This document shows positions 15,877 through 25,802 of a stretch of DNA of 31,513 nt, in pieces (the first letter of the stretch is position 1; each line of letters opens with the position of its first letter). The notes under the pieces were generated by a model, which did not search any database, was not told where the DNA came from, and was given only the letters and a program-made list of their open reading frames with translations. The stretch is from UPXZ01 sp964634605 (lineage in GTDB: Bacteria > Bacteroidota > Bacteroidia > Bacteroidales > Paludibacteraceae): positions 1 through 31,513 of the forward strand of contig CAZWLJ010000037.1 in NCBI GenBank assembly GCA_964634605.1, written 5' to 3'. The position numbers and the translations under genes were made by a program.

Positions 15877-15912
15877 TACATTTGTATTATTATACTCGTA
15901 AAATAATACAAA
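15877..15912 (+). promoter_or_regulatory. AraC-gene promoter overlapping an 11-bp inverted repeat
   Basis: TACATTTG (15877-15884) matches the Bacteroidota -7 consensus exactly; a clear -33 TTTG is missing, only a T run lies at the right distance (near 15854). TTTGTATTATT (15881-15891) and AATAATACAAA (15902-15912) are perfect inverse complements with a 10-base spacer, and the right arm ends directly before the ATG at 15913. This could be an autoregulatory operator or a hairpin covering the start region. Confidence 0.55.
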
Positions 15913-16806
15913 ATGAACTCACACGATTCAAACAGTATTATCCGTGAGATTACTCCCCTGTCAGATAAGGATTGTTTTTATCTGGCCGACAGGATTAAAA
16001 CCGAATTCACATATCCGCTGCATTCACATTCGGAATACGAATTGAATTTCATCGAAAATGCTGCAGGTGTAAGGCGTATTATTGGCGACTCAATTGAAGT
16101 GATTGGCGATTACGACCTGACCCTCGTCACCGAAGAAAAGCTGGAGCATGTATGGGAGCAGCATAATTGCACATCGAAAAACATCCGTGAAATTACCATC
16201 CAGTTTTCTCCGGATTTATTTATGGGCAATTTCCTGAACAAGAATCAGTTCAGCAGTATCCGTAAAATGTTTGAAGCTGCCAAGCAAGGCATCAGCTTCC
16301 CGATGGAAGCCATTATGAAGGTGTATTCCAAACTCGACACACTCTCGTCGGAAAAAGAAGGATTCTATTCAGTCATCAAACTGCTGACAATATTATATGA
16401 GCTTTCCCTTTTCGACAATATCAAAATACTTTCCAGTTCGTCATTTGCCAATATCGACAGTAATTCTGACAGCCGGAGAATATTAAAAATTTACGAATAC
16501 ATCAACACCAACTACAAAGATCAGATACGGCTCGAAGATATGGCCGGTCTGGTTGGTATGTCGCCCGTGTCGTTCAGCCGTTTTTTCAAACTGCGATCCG
16601 GCAAAACCATCTCTACATACATCATTGACATCCGCCTCGGACACGCTACCCGTCTGCTCGTAGACACCACCAATTCTATTGCTGAAATTTGCTTCGAATG
16701 CGGATTCAACAATTTATCCAACTTCAACCGGATATTCAAGAAGAAAAAAGAGTGCTCACCCAAAGAGTTTCGTGAAAACTACCGGAAAAAGAAAATCATT
16801 ATTTAG
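15913..16806 (+). CDS. AraC family transcriptional regulator
   Basis: The 297-residue product has an N-terminal cupin-like sensory region (about 20-110; YPLHSHSEYELNFI near 35-48) and a C-terminal pair of AraC-type helix-turn-helix motifs (about 190-292). The second motif has the signature IAEICFECGFNNLSNFNRIFKKKKECSPKEFR in parts: CGFNNLSNFNRIFKK is the key block. Such proteins bind a small effector and activate transcription. It directly precedes the SusC operon on the same strand, so it is the likely local regulator of the glycan locus. Many Bacteroidota glycan loci use hybrid two-component, SusR or ECF sigma regulators; a stand-alone cupin/AraC regulator is less usual. The effector is not predictable. 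Confidence 0.93.
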   Translation: MNSHDSNSIIREITPLSDKDCFYLADRIKTEFTYPLHSHSEYELNFIENAAGVRRIIGDSIEVIGDYDLTLVTEEKLEHVWEQHNCTSKNIREITIQFSPDLFMGNFLNKNQFSSIRKMFEAAKQGISFPMEAIMKVYSKLDTLSSEKEGFYSVIKLLTILYELSLFDNIKILSSSSFANIDSNSDSRRILKIYEYINTNYKDQIRLEDMAGLVGMSPVSFSRFFKLRSGKTISTYIIDIRLGHATRLLVDTTNSIAEICFECGFNNLSNFNRIFKKKKECSPKEFRENYRKKKIII

Positions 16807-17427
16807 CTTCCATGTTAAAATAGTATCATTTTATACTAAAATATTCAACGGTTAAATCTGATTTTGACTTATGTAAAACCTGTTTTAATTCTTAATGAAT
16901 TGAATAACTCCGAAAATATGAAATCAAAATACTTCCCTGCTGGAAGCTCTGTAATGCTCTAAAATGTAAAACAACACTAATAAAAAGGAGATTATCAACA
17001 CCTGATTTTGAAAAATTAACTTACACAAACTACAACTTAGCTTTCTAAACAAATTAATACAAATTTGACAAAAAGTTAAGAATTTCATCTGACTTAGAAA
17101 AAGCAGTAAGATGTAAAAAAAATATCTCTCTGATACTAAACAAACAACTGAATTTTACAGAGCGAACCACTCTTAACGATAAAGCTATTAAACTGCTTAT
17201 ATTCATCAAATTAAATATGAGAACATTTAAAATTCCCCATTAATAACCTAAGAAACTAAACCATGAATTCACCTTAATTCAACAGCAGCACGACGGCATA
17301 AAAAACCGGATCAGACAAAATAGTATCAATAATTGATAAAATTATACTTGAATCACAAATTTTGATAATCTATTTTTGTCAACAGAAATTAACTTTAATA
17401 ATTCAATAACACGAAAAAGACAAATTT
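16807..17427. promoter_or_regulatory. 621-base regulatory region before the SusC operon
   Basis: No gene is seen in this A/T-rich stretch. The 12-mer AAAATAGTATCA occurs at 16817-16828 and again at 17317-17328, exactly 500 bases apart. The first copy is part of a hyphenated palindrome TAGTAT/ATACTA (16821-16838); the second runs into the palindrome TATCAATAATTGATA (17324-17338), which lies just upstream of the predicted promoter. These are plausible sites for the adjacent AraC-type protein. The large middle part (about 16850-17300) shows nothing further that I can support. Confidence 0.5.
17347..17378 (+). promoter_or_regulatory. Candidate promoter of the SusC/SusD operon
   Basis: CTTG (17347-17350) is followed after 20 bases by TATTTTTG (17371-17378), fitting the Bacteroidota TTTG/TAnnTTTG consensus with one mismatch in the -33 box. 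Transcription would begin near 17385, about 43 bases before the SusC start. The palindrome at 17324-17338 lies immediately upstream, a position suited to an activator. Confidence 0.55.
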
Positions 17428-20400
17428 ATGAAGAACATTTTAATGTTATTTTTGGCTCTCATAATGAGCTTTTCTGTTATGGCACAACAACGCCGTGTAA
17501 CCGGAGTTGTTACCGATCAAAAAGACGGATCTGCCATAATCGGAGCAAATGTGTTGGAAAAAGGAACCAGCAACGGAGCTGTAGCCGATGTGAAAGGTAA
17601 CTTCACTATCAATGTCAGTTCCGCCAGTCCTACGCTTGTAGTAAGAAGCATAGGATACAAGACGGTGGAAATTAACATTGGCAACCAATCCAGTGTGCGG
17701 GTAGCTTTGGAAGAAGAAACTTCCCAACTGGAAGAAGTAGTCGTGGTAGGTTATGGAACCATGAAAAAAAGCGATCTTTCCGGTGCCTCTGTATCGGTAA
17801 ATGAAGACAAGATCAAAGGTTCCATCATTACTAACTTAGACCAGGTATTTCAGGGTCGTGCTGCAGGGGTAACTTCAGTGATTACTTCGGGAGCTCCGGG
17901 ATCATCCGTATCCATCCGCGTACGCGGTCAATCAACTATCAATGCCAACGCCGAACCACTTTACGTCATTGACGGAGTGATTGTTCAGGGCGGAGGCAAC
18001 AGCGGAGCCTCTTTCGGACTCGGCGATGCGCTGGGCAATGGAAGCACATCAACCATCTCACCATTATCTACCATCAGCCCAAATGACATCGTATCCATGG
18101 AAATTCTGAAGGATGCCTCAGCTACAGCCATTTATGGTGCGCAGGGATCAAACGGAGTTGTCCTGATCACGACCAAACGCGGAAAAGCCGGCGAAGCAAA
18201 ATTCACATACGAAGGAATGACAGGATGGCAGCGCCAGGCATCACGGCTTGACATGATGAATCTTAGGGAATTTGCCGAATTCAGCAATTCAGTTTCAGCC
18301 GAAAGCAATTCCTCAGACAGCCGGCCTGAATTTATGGACCCAACCCTGCTGGGTGTGGGCACTAACTGGCAGGATGCAATCTTCCAGATAGCTCCGATGA
18401 ATCAGCATCAACTATCTGCCCAGGGCGGTACCGAAACTGTAAGATACTACGTTTCAGGTTCGTACCTGAACCAGCAAGGTACTATTGTCGGAACAAAATT
18501 CAACCGTTATTCTTTCAGAACCAACCTGGATGCCCAGCTGAAAAAATGGTTGAAACTGGGATTAAATGCCATGTTTTCGAACACCAACGAAAGAATCGGA
18601 CTGGCTGACAGCGACGAAGGAATTGTAAAATACTCCCTGCTGACCCCTCCGGATATACCTATATATAACCTGGACGGAACCTACGCAAGCGTCATTCGCG
18701 AAGGTTATACCCGTATCAATCCGATTGCCATGGCTTTGGACGAAGATATTTTATTGGGCAGAAAAAAACTTGCAGGAAGTATTTTTGCCGAAATAAATCC
18801 TTACAAACCACTCGTATGGCACACCGAACTGGGTTACGACATTGGCTCGTCACGTGGCGAACGATTCGAACCGGCAGTAAGATACGGAAACTGGAGTCGA
18901 GACAAAAACATGAGTTCGATTCAGAAAAACGACAACCTGTTCTACCAGTTTAAAAACTACCTGACCTATACTGGAAAAATCGGTGATATGCACAATTACA
19001 CTGCCATGCTTGGGCAGGAACTCTGGGAATCAAACTATGAATATCAGAGTATCTCTTCCACCGGATTACCATCCAACGACATTCATAATCCAAGTTTAGG
19101 ATCAGATCCGAAAATCAGTGCAGGATTCGGCAGTTCGGCTATGGCATCTTTCTTCGGCCGCGCCACCTATAATTACGGCGACAAATATATGGCAACATAT
19201 ACTTACCGATACGACGGATCATCCAACTTCGGACCCAAAAACCGCTGGGCAGGTTTCCATTCGGCTGCAGCTTCCTGGAGATTCAGTAACGAAAAATTCT
19301 TCCAGTCGTTACTACCGGTTATCAACAACGGTAAAATCCGTGTAGGCTGGGGACAGACCGGTAACTCAAACATCGGCGGATACATGTGGGGTTCATCCAT
19401 TTCGAGAATGCCTTCCGGACTCGGACTTGGTTACCGCCAGAGCAATCTTGCCAACCCATACATCAAATGGGAAACCCAGGAACAGTGGAATCTGGGTTTT
19501 GATCTGAACTTCCTGAACGACCGGATTGCACTCGTGGTAGACCTGTACGACAAGACTTCAAGTGATATGTTAATGCCGCTTCAGCTTCCATCCTACATGG
19601 GAACACGTGGCAACGGTTCATCAGCACTTGCATCGCCAAGAGGTAACTACGGTACAATAAATAATAAAGGACTTGAATTTACCATTAATTCGCGCAATCT
19701 GAAAGGCGAATTTGAATGGGATACCGAATTCCAGATATCTTTCAACAAGAACAAACTGGTAGCTCTCGACGGCACCGATGCCGTTCAGATTGAAGGTTAC
19801 GGTCAGTGGAGTGATGTGGTAACATTGTCGAAAATCGGCGAACCGCTTTACAGTTTCTACGGATACGCTGTTGACGGAGTTTACAAAGATCTGGATGACC
19901 TCCAAAGCTCTCCGCAGGCTGAGAAATATCCTTCCAACGGCGTATTTAACCGCTGGAATACAACCTGGGTGGGTGACCTGAAATTCAAGGACGTAAGCGG
20001 ACCCGAAGGTAAACCGGACGGACTCATCAACACTTACGACCGTGTAAACATCGGTTCGCCAATGCCAAAATTCACCTACGGTATGAGCAATACTTTCCGG
20101 TATAAAAACATGGATTTAACCATATTTATCAACGGAACTTACGGCAATAAAGTATTCAACTACATGGCTATGGAACTCTCCGGAATGACCAGTACGTGGA
20201 ACAATCAGCTGGGAGTAGTAACCGACAGAGCCCGCATGGAACCGATTGATCCGAATAAAGTCTATCCGATTACCGATTCAGGCAACAATACGATCTGGAA
20301 CTGGTTTGACGATATCACCAATGTGCGTGTAACGAATCCGAACACTACCGTACCCCGCGCCATGTACAACGACCCGAACGACAACAACCGTATCAGCGAC

Positions 20401-20661
20401 CGGTACATCGAAGACGGTTCATATCTGCGTGTCAAGAACATTACTTTCGGATACAACCTGCCAAAAAATGTGATAAAGAAAATATCGCTGGAAAATATAC
20501 GCGTATATGCCAACATTCAAAATCTGCTCACATTCACCAATTACACCGGATACGATCCTGAAGTAGGTGCAAGCACAGCCAGCTCGTACGTATACGGATT
20601 AGACAATGGTAGATATCCATCACCTCAAATTTATTCCTTTGGAATTAATCTTTCATTCTAA
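17428..20661 (+). CDS. SusC/RagA family TonB-dependent outer-membrane transporter
   Basis: The 1077-residue product has a signal peptide (1 to about 19, MAQ-Q), a CarboxypepD_reg-like domain (about 22-100; GVVTDQKDGSAIIGANV), a TonB-box-like EEVVVVGYGT, a plug domain (about 110-260) with RVRGQSTINANAEPLYVIDG and ILKDASATAIYG, and a long beta-barrel ending in an aromatic residue (YSFGINLSF). It is the transporter partner of SusD and imports surface-released oligosaccharides into the periplasm using TonB energy. SusD begins 19 bases downstream. The substrate cannot be read from SusC alone; the enzymes downstream suggest beta-mannan oligosaccharides. Confidence 0.97.
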   Translation: MKNILMLFLALIMSFSVMAQQRRVTGVVTDQKDGSAIIGANVLEKGTSNGAVADVKGNFTINVSSASPTLVVRSIGYKTVEINIGNQSSVRVALEEETSQLEEVVVVGYGTMKKSDLSGASVSVNEDKIKGSIITNLDQVFQGRAAGVTSVITSGAPGSSVSIRVRGQSTINANAEPLYVIDGVIVQGGGNSGASFGLGDALGNGSTSTISPLSTISPNDIVSMEILKDASATAIYGAQGSNGVVLITTKRGKAGEAKFTYEGMTGWQRQASRLDMMNLREFAEFSNSVSAESNSSDSRPEFMDPTLLGVGTNWQDAIFQIAPMNQHQLSAQGGTETVRYYVSGSYLNQQGTIVGTKFNRYSFRTNLDAQLKKWLKLGLNAMFSNTNERIGLADSDEGIVKYSLLTPPDIPIYNLDGTYASVIREGYTRINPIAMALDEDILLGRKKLAGSIFAEINPYKPLVWHTELGYDIGSSRGERFEPAVRYGNWSRDKNMSSIQKNDNLFYQFKNYLTYTGKIGDMHNYTAMLGQELWESNYEYQSISSTGLPSNDIHNPSLGSDPKISAGFGSSAMASFFGRATYNYGDKYMATYTYRYDGSSNFGPKNRWAGFHSAAASWRFSNEKFFQSLLPVINNGKIRVGWGQTGNSNIGGYMWGSSISRMPSGLGLGYRQSNLANPYIKWETQEQWNLGFDLNFLNDRIALVVDLYDKTSSDMLMPLQLPSYMGTRGNGSSALASPRGNYGTINNKGLEFTINSRNLKGEFEWDTEFQISFNKNKLVALDGTDAVQIEGYGQWSDVVTLSKIGEPLYSFYGYAVDGVYKDLDDLQSSPQAEKYPSNGVFNRWNTTWVGDLKFKDVSGPEGKPDGLINTYDRVNIGSPMPKFTYGMSNTFRYKNMDLTIFINGTYGNKVFNYMAMELSGMTSTWNNQLGVVTDRARMEPIDPNKVYPITDSGNNTIWNWFDDITNVRVTNPNTTVPRAMYNDPNDNNRISDRYIEDGSYLRVKNITFGYNLPKNVIKKISLENIRVYANIQNLLTFTNYTGYDPEVGASTASSYVYGLDNGRYPSPQIYSFGINLSF

Positions 20662-20680
20662 ACTATAATACTACACGAAT

Positions 20681-22366
20681 ATGAAAAGATTTAAAATATT
20701 CAAAAGCCTTGCTTTAGTACTGCTGATAATGGTAGGTGTTTCATCCTGCGAGGATTTTCTTAACAGACCTACCGTTGACAATTACACTTTAGACGGCTTC
20801 TATCAAACCGATGCTCAATGTTTTCAGGCAATAAATCCTGTTTACAATTCTCCCTGGTACGATTTCCAACGCGGATTTTTCAAAATCGGCGAGGTATTGG
20901 CCGGGAACTATTACTGGGGGCAATCTCCATACCTGACTTTCACTATTAACTCCACCGATGCCGACCTTGTCAACATGTCAGCCTCATTGTGGTCAGTCAA
21001 TGCATACTGCAACGGAATTATCGAAAACATCAATCTGAAAGCCGGTAAGGATGTAACCGCCACAACCAAAAACACCGTAAAAGGTGAAGCTTTGGTATGG
21101 AAAGCCATGGCTTACTTCTATCTGGTGCGTACATTCGGAGCTGTACCAATTATTCACAACAATTCAGCCGAAATAGCAGCCGGAAACTACAACCAGATTT
21201 TCAAAGCCACTATACCAAACGTATATGATTACATTATCATGACACTGGAAAAAGCAATAGAATGGCTTCCTGCTCAGAATCAACCGGGCAGAATAGATAA
21301 ATATTCCGCATACGGACTTCTTGCAAAAGTTTATCTGACAAAATCGGGTTACGGACAGAGCGGTACACGTAATGCCGAAGATCTGGCAAAAGCAGCTGAA
21401 TACGCCAAAAAAGTAATCGATGAAAGCGGACGCAGCCTGATGCCGGTTTATTCGGATATTTTCCGTCTGAAAAATAATTTCAGCCAGGAAAGCCTGCTTG
21501 CATGGCACTGGGTGGTTTCCAACAACTGGACTTCTCAAAACACGCTGCAATCTGACCTCGGAATAAACGGTATTGACGAATACGGTGCAACCTGGGGAGG
21601 TTGGAACGGACCATCGGTAGACCTGCAGGATGCTTTTGGCGAAAACGCACTGAGCCTTACAAGAAACAACATTGACGTACGCCGAAAAGCCACCATGATG
21701 ATGTACGGTGATAAGTACGACTATTTCTGGGTGGACAAAGGCGGTCTGGACTACAATGAATTTGCAGTTGCAAAAGCTGAATACGAAAGCGCCGTAGGAG
21801 CCAATGAGGTGAAACACATCGTGGGAAATAATAACGACCACGTAATCGGAATAGGTACAAGTATGGACCGTATGGCAACCAGCTTAAGTACTCATCTGCT
21901 CAGACTTGCTGATGTATACCTGATTTATGCCGAAGCAGTTATCGGCAACAGCAATTCCACATCAGATCCTTCAGCGGTGAAAGCATTCAACGATGTACGC
22001 GGACGCTCTGTACAGGGCTACACTCCCAAAACATCCATTACCTGGCAGGACGTATGGAAAGAACGCCGGCTGGAATTAGCCTGCGAAGGCGACCGCTGGT
22101 ACGACTATGTTCGCTGGCATTATTATGAACCGGCAAAAGCCATTGCCGAACTGAAAGGACAGAGAAGAAATGCATACCTCGGTTTAGGAACTTACTATAA
22201 AACAGGAATTCTTAATACAAGCACAACGTATTACGACACTGGTGCATCAGCTCCAAATATACAGGACAAGGACTTTCAGCTTCCATTCCCGGATACTGAC
22301 CTGACCATGAATCCAAATTTGCTGAAAGAACCGGTTGAATTTGATTTATCGACCTTAAGTTATTAA
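20681..22366 (+). CDS. SusD/RagB family surface glycan-binding lipoprotein
   Basis: The 561-residue product has a lipoprotein signal with Cys23 (GVSSCEDFLNRP), typical of SusD, followed by acidic residues that favour surface display. The alpha-helical TPR-like SusD fold is indicated by the sequence AEALVWKAMAYFYLVRTFG-type block near residues 133-150 (VKGEALVWKAMAYFYLVR) and the C-terminal DVWKERRLELACEGDRWYD block (about 460-478). SusD caps the SusC barrel and passes glycan to it. It is 19 bases after SusC and 22 bases before the next binding protein, so one operon is likely. Confidence 0.97.
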   Translation: MKRFKIFKSLALVLLIMVGVSSCEDFLNRPTVDNYTLDGFYQTDAQCFQAINPVYNSPWYDFQRGFFKIGEVLAGNYYWGQSPYLTFTINSTDADLVNMSASLWSVNAYCNGIIENINLKAGKDVTATTKNTVKGEALVWKAMAYFYLVRTFGAVPIIHNNSAEIAAGNYNQIFKATIPNVYDYIIMTLEKAIEWLPAQNQPGRIDKYSAYGLLAKVYLTKSGYGQSGTRNAEDLAKAAEYAKKVIDESGRSLMPVYSDIFRLKNNFSQESLLAWHWVVSNNWTSQNTLQSDLGINGIDEYGATWGGWNGPSVDLQDAFGENALSLTRNNIDVRRKATMMMYGDKYDYFWVDKGGLDYNEFAVAKAEYESAVGANEVKHIVGNNNDHVIGIGTSMDRMATSLSTHLLRLADVYLIYAEAVIGNSNSTSDPSAVKAFNDVRGRSVQGYTPKTSITWQDVWKERRLELACEGDRWYDYVRWHYYEPAKAIAELKGQRRNAYLGLGTYYKTGILNTSTTYYDTGASAPNIQDKDFQLPFPDTDLTMNPNLLKEPVEFDLSTLSY

Positions 22367-22388
22367 TTCATTAAGTAATTGAATAAAA

Positions 22389-23636
22389 ATGAAACACAAA
22401 AATAAAATTTCAACAATATTTCGGTCATTTCTGATTGCATTAGCCATTATTACCGGATTTACGTTCCAGTCGTGCAATGATAATCCGGATAAATATGAAA
22501 TGACTGAGGGAGTACCTGAAGTGCACTATGTACGCGTACCGAATCCAGCTTCGGCAGACTCGCTGCTGGTTCAGGCATTTATGGATAATACAATATGCCT
22601 GGTAGGTAAAAACCTGAAAAGCATCAGCGAACTTTGGTTCAACGATCAGAAAGCGCTGCTCAATTCAAGTTTTATAACAGACAACACCCTGCTGGTAACA
22701 ATACCGAAAACAATTCCGGGAATTGTAACCAATAAAATTTACATGATAAACATGGCAAAGGATACTATCACTTACGACTTCGGCGTTCAGGTTCCGGAGC
22801 CATACGTATCAAGCATTTCATGTGAATATGCCAAAGACGGCGATGAAGTAACCCTTTACGGAGATTATTTCATTGACGATGCCAACGTACCCCTGACCAT
22901 TTCAATGGCAGGAAACATTCCGGTTTCCCGGATTATTTCGATTGAAAAAACCAAGGTTAGATTCAAGGTTCCTGCAGGTTCACAAAAAGGATATCTGACT
23001 GTAAAATCGATATATGGAACGGGTCGTTCGCACTTCCAGTTCCGCGATGACCGGGGAATGATTCTGGATTGGGACAAACTGAATGCAAATGGCGGTTGGC
23101 GATCGGGTAAAATCAAAAACACGGAACCAGACGGTATCAGTGGCAATTATGTATATTTTACGGGAGCACTGAACGGCGATCCGACCAAAGACTGGGCCGA
23201 AGATAATTTCTCGTTCAATCTCTGGGGTGCTGCCAACGGCCGTCCGCAGGGTGATTTATTCGCGACAGCTCCGTCTGAATCAGTGCTTAAATTTGAAGTT
23301 AATGTTACTCAACCCTGGTCATCACTGGCTATGCAGATAATTTTCACTCCATGGGCTACCAGAGATACAAACGGATATATAGCCGATGGAAAAACACCGA
23401 GAGCCCTCTGGAGACCCTGGCAGGGACTGGATAAAGGATACGCTACCGATGGATGGGTAACGGTTTCAATTCCGATTACAGACTTCAAATACCTGCACGA
23501 CGGAGGCACAGCCGAAATGGCCGGACCAGGAAATTACGGAGGATTAACCATATTTGTTTATCACGGAGGAATTACCGGTACTGCCTGTACACCTTATATC
23601 TGCCTGGACAACATTCGCGTGGTTCCTGCAGAATAA
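22389..23636 (+). CDS. Surface glycan-binding lipoprotein, two TIG-like domains and a C-terminal binding domain
   Basis: The 415-residue product has a lipobox with Cys29 (TFQSCNDN), two Ig-like TIG/IPT-type regions (about 42-135 and 138-218; CLVGKNLKSISELWF carries the typical TIG turn) and a C-terminal beta-sandwich (about 225-415), aromatic-rich at WGAANGRPQGD, TPWATRD and WRPWQGLDKG. This plan is that of SGBP-B type proteins of Bacteroidota glycan loci, in which the C-terminal domain binds the polysaccharide at the cell surface. The next gene encodes a longer relative with a similar C-terminal domain, so the pair may have arisen by duplication. It is co-directional, 22 bases from SusD and 24 from its relative. 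Confidence 0.88.
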   Translation: MKHKNKISTIFRSFLIALAIITGFTFQSCNDNPDKYEMTEGVPEVHYVRVPNPASADSLLVQAFMDNTICLVGKNLKSISELWFNDQKALLNSSFITDNTLLVTIPKTIPGIVTNKIYMINMAKDTITYDFGVQVPEPYVSSISCEYAKDGDEVTLYGDYFIDDANVPLTISMAGNIPVSRIISIEKTKVRFKVPAGSQKGYLTVKSIYGTGRSHFQFRDDRGMILDWDKLNANGGWRSGKIKNTEPDGISGNYVYFTGALNGDPTKDWAEDNFSFNLWGAANGRPQGDLFATAPSESVLKFEVNVTQPWSSLAMQIIFTPWATRDTNGYIADGKTPRALWRPWQGLDKGYATDGWVTVSIPITDFKYLHDGGTAEMAGPGNYGGLTIFVYHGGITGTACTPYICLDNIRVVPAE

Positions 23637-23660
23637 CACAATACCTTAAAACAGAATAAT

Positions 23661-25775
23661 ATGCAAACAAAAAGAAATATATGGACAGCATGTCTGATGA
23701 TGTGCTTGCTGATACTCACCGGATTTGGATTCAATTCTTGTGAAAAAGATCAGATTGATACCAGGGTTGTTTTGAAATCTTTCGGCCCATCTCCAGCCCT
23801 GCGTGGTGGTGAGCTACGATTTATTGGAAACAATCTGGAAAAAGTTACATCGGTAATTCTGCCCGGATTGACACAGGGACAAACCGTGGAAGTAAGTGAA
23901 ATCACCGTTGTGAACGAACGTGAAATAAAGATATCCATACCTCAGGACGCCGGAGTAGGAATAGTTACACTGAAAACACCCGACGGAGATATCAAAACAC
24001 TTACGCCAATCACTTATTCTGAACCAATTTCCATAGAAAGTGTGACTCCGGCTACTATAAAACCCGGACAAACACTAACCATCAACGGAGATTATCTGAA
24101 TTTGATTAAAAGCGTCATTTTCTTTGACGGAGTAGCTGTGGGCGATACTGCATTCATTACTCATACCAGAAAGAAAATCGAACTGGCAGTACCTTTCGAA
24201 GCTCAGACAGGCAAAATACTTGTTTCGAACGGAGCTGAAATTCCGATCGAAGTGTATTCAAAAGACCCAATAAACATTGTGTTGCCTACTTTCACTTCAT
24301 TCTCACCCGCTACCATTAAGCCGGGAAATGTTCTTACCATCACAGGAAAAGACCTTGACCTGGTTAGCATGGTTGAATTTGGCGGCGGAAAAATCATTCC
24401 TTCGTTCACGCTGAGCGATAACGGAACCAAGATTACAATAACCGTTCCGGAAGATGCTCAGGACGGGGTAGTAAAACTGATAGCCAAATCGGGCGTATAT
24501 GTGCCTGCAAGCGGCGAACTTACCATGGTGATGCCTTCCAATCTGGCGGTTGCACCTGCTAAAGTGAAAAACAAAGAATCAGCAACTATTTCCGGAACTA
24601 ATCTTGACCTGGTATCGAAAGTAATGTTCGGAACACTGGAAGCTGAAATACTGGAAAAATCGGCAACAAAAATTATTCTGACTGTACCCGAAACAGCATC
24701 GGCAACAAAAGCAACCCTGGTTACATTATCTACAAAAACAATTGACACACCTGAATTTGCTTACGTTGTACCTGCCATCACAGCTATGGATCCTTCCACT
24801 ATTATGGCCGGAACTGATCTGACCATTACAGGAACAAATCTTGATCTGGTAAAACAGGTGAAATTCGCATCCTCAGCCAAGATAGTTGATGTAACGCCTG
24901 CTTCAGCCACTTCACTGGTTGTAGCAGTATCTACAGATGCTACAAGCGGCAATGTTACATTTATTACGCTGAACGGTACAGAAATAGTTTCGCCGATGAC
25001 CATCACGGTAACCGCAGCCGATATACCGGTTGTAACAAGTATGCCGGCATCCGTCAAGCCGGGACAACTGCTGGTAATTCAGGGCACAAAACTCAATCTG
25101 GTTGAAACGGTTATGTTCGAAAAGGGAGTTAAAGCCACCAGTTTCGGAACCCGCTCTGCTACGCTACTGGAAGTGTATGTTCCTGAAGAAGTTGCCCGGG
25201 GCGTAAACAATATGCAGTTAGTTACCTTCAGCGGAAAAACAGTGATAGCTCCGATTACCATCAGCGGTGTGGATCCTATTCTGCCTACTACAAAAATGAT
25301 TTACGACTTCAACCAGAGAACTTCCGACTGGCATGCTGTGGATTGGGATAACTGGGGTGGCTCTTACGATGCCGCACTTGGTAAAGCCAACGGTTATATC
25401 ACACTCTTCTCACGTCCGGGTTGGTGGATATTAGGCTGTAATCATCCCGATCCAAACGGTGGCTGGCCATCCGTTGACCCGACAAAATATGTTATGAAGA
25501 TTGATATCAAGGTTCCAAATCCAATCACCATTACCGGTGGATATGAATTTATTTTCAAAATTGGTGGCGAAGACATTTCGTCGCAGTTGATGGTTATCAA
25601 TAACAAGATAGCTACTCCGGGTAACGAATGGGCAACTCTGACCATTCCAATCACCGGAAAATTGTCAAATCCGACCAAGAATTCAGGTGACTTTGGAATA
25701 ATATTGAATTATTCCGATGCTGGTACCGACTTTGCCGGTTTGAGCTTCGACAATCTCCGGTACGATCTGAAGTAA
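23661..25775 (+). CDS. Surface glycan-binding lipoprotein with six TIG repeats
   Basis: The 704-residue product has a lipobox with Cys27 (GFNSCEKD) and six tandem TIG/IPT Ig-like repeats at about 36-119, 122-199, 209-289, 293-367, 371-450 and 455-534. Each repeat carries a variant of the turn NLDLVxxVxF (NNLEKVTSVIL, DYLNLIKSVIF, KDLDLVSMVEF, TNLDLVSKVMF, TNLDLVKQVKF, TKLNLVETVMF). Residues 545-704 form a tryptophan-rich C-terminal domain (WHAVDWDNWGG, SRPGWWILGC, NGGWPSVDP) resembling the binding domain of SGBP-B proteins. The repeats would hold this domain well away from the membrane. It precedes a hairpin and then the GH26 gene. Confidence 0.88.
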   Translation: MQTKRNIWTACLMMCLLILTGFGFNSCEKDQIDTRVVLKSFGPSPALRGGELRFIGNNLEKVTSVILPGLTQGQTVEVSEITVVNEREIKISIPQDAGVGIVTLKTPDGDIKTLTPITYSEPISIESVTPATIKPGQTLTINGDYLNLIKSVIFFDGVAVGDTAFITHTRKKIELAVPFEAQTGKILVSNGAEIPIEVYSKDPINIVLPTFTSFSPATIKPGNVLTITGKDLDLVSMVEFGGGKIIPSFTLSDNGTKITITVPEDAQDGVVKLIAKSGVYVPASGELTMVMPSNLAVAPAKVKNKESATISGTNLDLVSKVMFGTLEAEILEKSATKIILTVPETASATKATLVTLSTKTIDTPEFAYVVPAITAMDPSTIMAGTDLTITGTNLDLVKQVKFASSAKIVDVTPASATSLVVAVSTDATSGNVTFITLNGTEIVSPMTITVTAADIPVVTSMPASVKPGQLLVIQGTKLNLVETVMFEKGVKATSFGTRSATLLEVYVPEEVARGVNNMQLVTFSGKTVIAPITISGVDPILPTTKMIYDFNQRTSDWHAVDWDNWGGSYDAALGKANGYITLFSRPGWWILGCNHPDPNGGWPSVDPTKYVMKIDIKVPNPITITGGYEFIFKIGGEDISSQLMVINNKIATPGNEWATLTIPITGKLSNPTKNSGDFGIILNYSDAGTDFAGLSFDNLRYDLK

Positions 25776-25802
25776 TTAATTTGTTTTCTGATAAATTTTT
25801 TC

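Noticed and set aside
21164..21841. Minus-strand open frame of 225 codons within the SusD gene.
   Set aside because: It is fully antisense to a conserved SusD gene, with no recognisable domain and no promoter; likely a composition effect.
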